Part shown: positions 60,655 through 64,000 of the stretch, piece after piece
Position numbering within the stretch: the stretch's first letter is position 1
How the letters are laid out: the number at the start of each line of letters is the position of its first letter
Made by a program: the position numbers and the translations under genes
Assembly (NCBI GenBank): GCA_022841745.1
Contig: JALHQW010000016.1
Span: forward strand, 1 to 64,000
Direction of reading: 5' to 3'
Length of the DNA: 64,000 bases
Origin: Saprospiraceae bacterium
Lineage (GTDB): Bacteria; Bacteroidota; Bacteroidia; Chitinophagales; Saprospiraceae
Notes under the pieces: model-generated
What the model saw: only the letters and a program-made list of their open reading frames with translations
Told to the model about the DNA's origin: nothing
Databases searched by the model: none

Positions 60655-61548
60655 ATGGAAGTCAAATTGCGCCGTGACAAGCCTATTTTCGAGAACATCC
60701 AACCTTCTTTTGGAAGTTCTTTCACCGTCAGGAAGTTTACCGAAGAAAATTGCTCCAGCCTTCCGTATTGGCATTGCCACCCGGAGTATGAAATCGTTTT
60801 CATCTCCAATGGGAAGGGCCACAGGCAGATTGCGGATAATATCAGCTATTATCATGATGGCGACCTGATCTTCCTTGGGCCTAATATCCCGCACCTTGGT
60901 TTTGCGCAGGAATTGTACGAAAAGCATGTGGAGGTTGTCGTGCAGATGCGGGGCGACTTTCTGGGCAGGGATTTCATGGAACGCCCAGAAATGGCAGCTG
61001 TGAAGCAGCTTTTTGAACGTGCAAAGTCGGGCGTTACTTTTCATGGCCACACCCGGTGGGAGGTCGGGCAAATCTTGCAGCAGATGGTGGAAATGGACAA
61101 TTTTTTCCGGCTTGTTGACCTGCTGAAAGTGCTCCAAATCATGGCTACCTCCCAAGAGTTCCATTCCCTGAACATCAACCACCTAAGTGCCGAGGTGAAG
61201 CCACAAGACCACTACCGCATGAAGCAGGTATTTGAGTTCGTGGAGGCCAATTTTAATCGGCAATTTTCGCAGGACGAAGTGGCCAACCATGTGAGCATGA
61301 CGACCCCCGCTTTTTGCCGCTTCTTCAAAAAGCTGAACCATAAGGTGTTCACCGATTTTTTAAATGAATACCGGGTTGCAAGGGCTTGCAACCTGCTTGC
61401 GGGAGATGCCTACAGCATCAGCAATGTCTGTTTCGAGAGCGGTTTCAACAACTTGTCCAATTTTAACAAGCAGTTCAAGATAGTGACAGGACAAACGCCT
61501 TCCGATTACCGCCGTAGTTTGCGTAAGTTTGTGCTGTCGCCCGCCTGA
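60655..61548 (+). CDS. AraC-family regulator with N-terminal cupin domain
   Basis: A 297-residue cytosolic protein. The N-terminal half (about 20-150) is a cupin-type ligand-binding domain (LPYWHCHPEYEIVFISNGKGHRQIADNI, GDLIFLGPNIPH). The C-terminal half has two helix-turn-helix units of the AraC type: the first around SQDEVANHVSMTTPAFCRFFKK, the second around SISNVCFESGFNNLSNFNKQFK, ending TGQTPSDYRR. It is divergent from the TonB-receptor operon across a 780-base gap and is a candidate regulator of it. The inducer is unknown, though cupin AraC proteins usually bind sugars or related small molecules. Confidence 0.92.
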   Translation: MEVKLRRDKPIFENIQPSFGSSFTVRKFTEENCSSLPYWHCHPEYEIVFISNGKGHRQIADNISYYHDGDLIFLGPNIPHLGFAQELYEKHVEVVVQMRGDFLGRDFMERPEMAAVKQLFERAKSGVTFHGHTRWEVGQILQQMVEMDNFFRLVDLLKVLQIMATSQEFHSLNINHLSAEVKPQDHYRMKQVFEFVEANFNRQFSQDEVANHVSMTTPAFCRFFKKLNHKVFTDFLNEYRVARACNLLAGDAYSISNVCFESGFNNLSNFNKQFKIVTGQTPSDYRRSLRKFVLSPA

Positions 61549-61784
61549 ATTGTTACCTACCGGAAATTCACGGTAGTATAGGGGTAGTTCGTGATTTACA
61601 GCATCTTGAAAAAAAGAAGGCAATCTTTTCCAACCTTTTGCTGGCTTTGGGCGTCTTCTTGTTGATTGGTCTTTGAAAATCGGCCTTCACTCGACGGTGA
61701 TGGCACATTTCATCGAAAATAACATCCGTTCTAATACGAATTCCGAACAAAATGGCGTTATTTGCCATTACAAATTCGCTCCAA

Positions 61785-62015
61785 ATGAAGAAATCATCAT
61801 TCTCGACCTTTCTGTTGGTTAGCCTTACGGTTCTTAGTTTGGCCAGCTACATTTACCTCAGTACAGCTGCTTCAGATTCAATTGACAACCGTTTAGCCAA
61901 GCAAGAATCAGCCATTGAAATGGAGGAGCAGGAAGTTAAGAAGGTATTGCTTCCCGATGTCAGCTTGGTTAAGAAGCTTATTAACATCACTAAAATTGTG
62001 CTGCCAAGGGATTGA
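61785..62015 (+). CDS. Small membrane-anchored protein of unknown function
   Basis: A 76-residue protein from the start at 61785 (MKKSSFSTFLLVSLTVLSLASYIYL): an uncleaved or cleaved N-terminal hydrophobic segment, then a short charged helix (NRLAKQESAIEMEEQEVKKVLLPDVSLVKKLINITKIVLP, given as regions around residues 35-74). The basic start and single span suggest an inner-membrane anchor facing the periplasm. The gene follows a clear start and the stop at 62015. The family is not recognised, and the small size limits confidence. Confidence 0.5.
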   Translation: MKKSSFSTFLLVSLTVLSLASYIYLSTAASDSIDNRLAKQESAIEMEEQEVKKVLLPDVSLVKKLINITKIVLPRD

Positions 62016-62031
62016 GTAAGCCTTGATTTGA

Positions 62032-63162
62032 CTAATCCGAAAGCTTTAGAAGGCCTTCTACCATTTTCGCCCAAGAGAAATTCTTTTTGCCTTCGGCAAC
62101 TCCTGCCGAAAATGCCGAGGCTCTTTCATTTTCAAAAAAATCCACGATAGCATCTGCAATCGCTTTGGTGTCCACAGGAACTACATACCCAGCCTTGCCA
62201 TGTGGGACTATCTCTGCCAAGCCGCCCACGTCTGTGACCAACATTGGTTTTTCAAAATGATAGGCCATCTGTGAAATGCCGCTTTGCGTAGCGGTGCGAT
62301 AGGGCTGTACCACCAGGTCGGCTGCCCCAAAATAATGGCGCACCTCGCTGTTCGGGATATAGTCCGTCTTCATCACCAACTGTTTTTCGATGCCCAGTTG
62401 CTTGATTTGGGCCTCGTATTTCTCCCTGTTGCCATAGTACTCACCCGCAACGACAAGTTTCAAATCCATCTTCCTGATGCGCTCATCGGCCATTGCTTCC
62501 AGCAGCAAATCCAGGCCTTTGTAATCCCGGATAAAGCCAAAAAAAAGCAGGTAGCGCATTGCCGAAGGCAGCCCCAAGTGCGCTAAAGCCTGCTCACGGG
62601 GCGAATCCTCACCATAGTTATCATAGATAGGGTGGGGGATAATGACGGCTGGCTTTCCCTTCGGGGGATTTTGGGTGAAAATGCGCAGGTCGTCCATCAC
62701 CGATTGGCTCATTACCACAAAAGCATCGCAAGCATTCACAAACCAACGGGTGAACAGGCGATCGCCGGGCCGCTTTTCGTGCGGCAGCACATTGTCGGCT
62801 ATGGCCACCACTTTGGTATGTCCGTTGCCTTTGGCAATGCGCAGGATGCTGCCAAGGCAAGGCCCCATGAACGGCAACCAATACCTTGGCACGATGAGGT
62901 CAGGCCTTAGGCGGCGCAGTTCCAATCCGATTTTTAGCCAATTGATGGGATTGACCGAGTTGACGCATGTCCGAATTTTCAGACTGGTAGGTGCGGGGTC
63001 ATTGCTGAATTGCGTCGTCCCTGGAAAAAGAAAGCTGGGGTATTGTAGGGAAAATGAATAGACGGTCACCTCGTGGCCTTGGTTCTGGAGTTCCAATGCC
63101 AACCGCTCTGTGAAGGCCGCTATACCCCCTCGAAGCGGGTGGGCTGGGCTGAGTAGGACCAT
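62032..63162 (-). CDS. Family 4 glycosyltransferase
   Basis: About 376 residues from the start at 63162 (MVLLSPAHPLRGGIAAF). The N-terminal GT-B domain has the LRGGIAAFTERLA donor-side loop and a DLIVPRYWLPFMGP segment. The C-terminal domain has LLFFGFIRDYKGLDLLLEAM, the E-x7-E-like region with QPYRTATQSGISQMAYHFEKPMLVTDVGGLAEIV, and ends in a helix. It transfers a sugar to a cell-surface glycan or lipid, probably with the next gene. The longer frame to 63201 begins in heptamer DNA (NQHPAS), so the later ATG is preferred. Confidence 0.9.
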   Translation of the reverse strand: MVLLSPAHPLRGGIAAFTERLALELQNQGHEVTVYSFSLQYPSFLFPGTTQFSNDPAPTSLKIRTCVNSVNPINWLKIGLELRRLRPDLIVPRYWLPFMGPCLGSILRIAKGNGHTKVVAIADNVLPHEKRPGDRLFTRWFVNACDAFVVMSQSVMDDLRIFTQNPPKGKPAVIIPHPIYDNYGEDSPREQALAHLGLPSAMRYLLFFGFIRDYKGLDLLLEAMADERIRKMDLKLVVAGEYYGNREKYEAQIKQLGIEKQLVMKTDYIPNSEVRHYFGAADLVVQPYRTATQSGISQMAYHFEKPMLVTDVGGLAEIVPHGKAGYVVPVDTKAIADAIVDFFENERASAFSAGVAEGKKNFSWAKMVEGLLKLSD

Positions 63163-63175
63163 TTTGCGGCTATGA

Positions 63176-63198
63176 GATGCTGGATGTTGGTTGCTGGA
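63176..63198. repeat. Short heptamer array upstream of the family 4 glycosyltransferase
   Basis: Three heptamers of the GATGCTG type (GATGCTG, GATGTTG, GTTGCTG) lie at the junction of the two glycosyltransferase genes, in the same family as 34432-34530 and 46537-46572. Confidence 0.5.
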
Positions 63199-63216
63199 CA
63201 TGCCCCGCGTTGATTT

Positions 63217-64000
63217 TCAAGTCCGTTTTTCAATGACATACTGGTTCCTGGTCGTCGAATTGCGCACCAACAACTCGGCCAGGAAGCCCGTCACGAACAA
63301 CTGGGTGCCCACGATGAGCGTCAAAATCCCAAAGAAGAACATGGGGCGCTCCGCAATGCCGAATTCCTGGTAAAACAGCTTTTCGAAGCTCAACCAAACA
63401 AGGATGACGAAGCCAATCATGAAGAACAGCACGCCCCAAGTGCCAAAGAAGTGCATGGGCCGTTTCCCGAACTTACCGATAAACGTGATGCTGAGCAGGT
63501 CGAGGAAACCGTTCACGAAGCGGTCGAGGCCGAACTTGGAGGTGCCGAACTTACGGGCACGGTGCTCCACCACTTTTTCTCCTATCTTCTTGAAACCAGA
63601 CCACTTCGCCAACAAGGGCGTGTAGCGGTGCATTTCACCATAAAGTTCAATGCTCTTCACAACATCGAGGCGGTAGGCTTTCAATCCGCAATTGAAGTCG
63701 TGGAGCGGTATGTTGCTAATCCAGCGGGTGACACCATTGAAGAACTTGCTGGGGATGGTTTTCATGATGGGGTCGTACCGCTTCTGCTTCCAGCCGCTCA
63801 CGAGGTCGTAGCCATCTTCCACGATCATCCGGCGCAGTTCGGGTATTTCGTCGGGGCTGTCCTGCAAGTCGGCATCCATGGTGATAACCACATTGCCTTT
63901 TGCGGCCTCAAATCCAACGAAAAGGGCTGCTGACTTGCCGTAATTGCGACGAAACTTGAAGCCTTTGACGCATTCGTTCGTGCTGCTCAACGACTCAATC
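63217..64000 (-). CDS. Family 2 glycosyltransferase, DPM1-like, with C-terminal membrane helices (partial)
   Basis: At least 261 residues are visible; the frame runs off the right edge, so the N-terminus is missing. A TTG at 63990 is an internal codon, not the start. The GT-A domain shows FRRNYGKSAALFVGFEAAKG, ITMDADLQDSPDEIPEL (the DxD metal site) and GLKAYRLDVVKSIELYGEMHRY. C-terminal membrane segments (FGTWGVLFFMIGFVILVWL and FFFGILTLIVGTQLFVTGFLAEL) are typical of polyprenyl-phosphate mannosyl/glucosyl transferases. It charges undecaprenyl phosphate with a sugar for surface glycans. Confidence 0.92.
   Translation of the reverse strand, partial: IESLSSTNECVKGFKFRRNYGKSAALFVGFEAAKGNVVITMDADLQDSPDEIPELRRMIVEDGYDLVSGWKQKRYDPIMKTIPSKFFNGVTRWISNIPLHDFNCGLKAYRLDVVKSIELYGEMHRYTPLLAKWSGFKKIGEKVVEHRARKFGTSKFGLDRFVNGFLDLLSITFIGKFGKRPMHFFGTWGVLFFMIGFVILVWLSFEKLFYQEFGIAERPMFFFGILTLIVGTQLFVTGFLAELLVRNSTTRNQYVIEKRT

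Noticed and set aside
63988-63990. TTG as start of the last glycosyltransferase
   Set aside because: The reading frame stays open to the window edge and family members begin further upstream, so the gene is simply cut.

Overview
This window looks like a chromosome segment of a Bacteroidota bacterium, most probably of the Saprospirales (inference). Several large exported proteins end in a type IX secretion (T9SS) type A sorting domain. There is a TonB-dependent receptor with an N-terminal carboxypeptidase-regulatory-like domain, a PorV-like outer-membrane protein, a hybrid two-component system (HTCS), a bacterial GGGP-synthase-type prenyltransferase, no Shine-Dalgarno signals, and promoters of the Bacteroidota TTTG/TAnnTTTG type. 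I saw no tRNA, rRNA, CRISPR array, transposase or prophage.

Layout. 1-7.3 kb (+): a truncated gene end, lipoproteins, and two T9SS-exported proteins, one with a beta-helix plus MopE-type Cys/Asp repeats. 7.5-9.3 kb (-): a protoglobin / DUF2024 / MarR operon with a palindrome in its promoter. 9.4-18.9 kb (-): an HTCS sensor-regulator, a small Cys-rich lipoprotein, an alpha/beta hydrolase and a BNR/NHL-repeat T9SS protein. 19.0-25.7 kb (-): a cytochrome c-dependent nitric oxide reductase cluster, norC-norB-norQ-[rhuM]-norD-norE-norF. 25.7-29.7 kb (+): a structured intergenic region, two paralogous Kelch/T9SS proteins and a DUF3795 protein. 29.7-32.5 kb (-): an HMA metal-binding protein, an SLC13 symporter and a macro-domain protein. 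32.7-39.6 kb (+): an aspartic protease, an NfeD-like/flotillin pair, lipoproteins, a pentapeptide-repeat protein and a T9SS hydrolase. 39.7-48 kb: a lipoprotein, an ABC exporter, a GGGP-synthase-like enzyme, an SDR, a DUF6134-like protein, a glycosyltransferase and a Gfo/Idh/MocA oxidoreductase. 48-59.9 kb (-): a TonB receptor, a giant exported protein, a PorV-like protein and a shorter paralogue of the giant protein. 60.6-64 kb: an AraC regulator, a small membrane protein and two glycosyltransferases, the last cut by the window edge.

How the genes work together. The nor cluster reduces NO to N2O: NorCB is the enzyme, NorQ/NorD insert its metals, and NorE/NorF are accessory membrane proteins. 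The protoglobin operon could also handle NO or O2. The 48-60 kb block reads as a cell-surface module in which a TonB receptor, a PorV-type shuttle protein and two related cargo proteins are made together, without a SusD partner.

The most striking unexplained structure is a set of short-period (7-8 bp) arrays, most of them folding back as imperfect palindromes. They lie in intergenic gaps, including three successive gaps of the nor operon. They also reach into coding sequence: the catalytic domain of the HTCS kinase, the C-terminus of the NfeD-like protein and the N-terminus of a glycosyltransferase.
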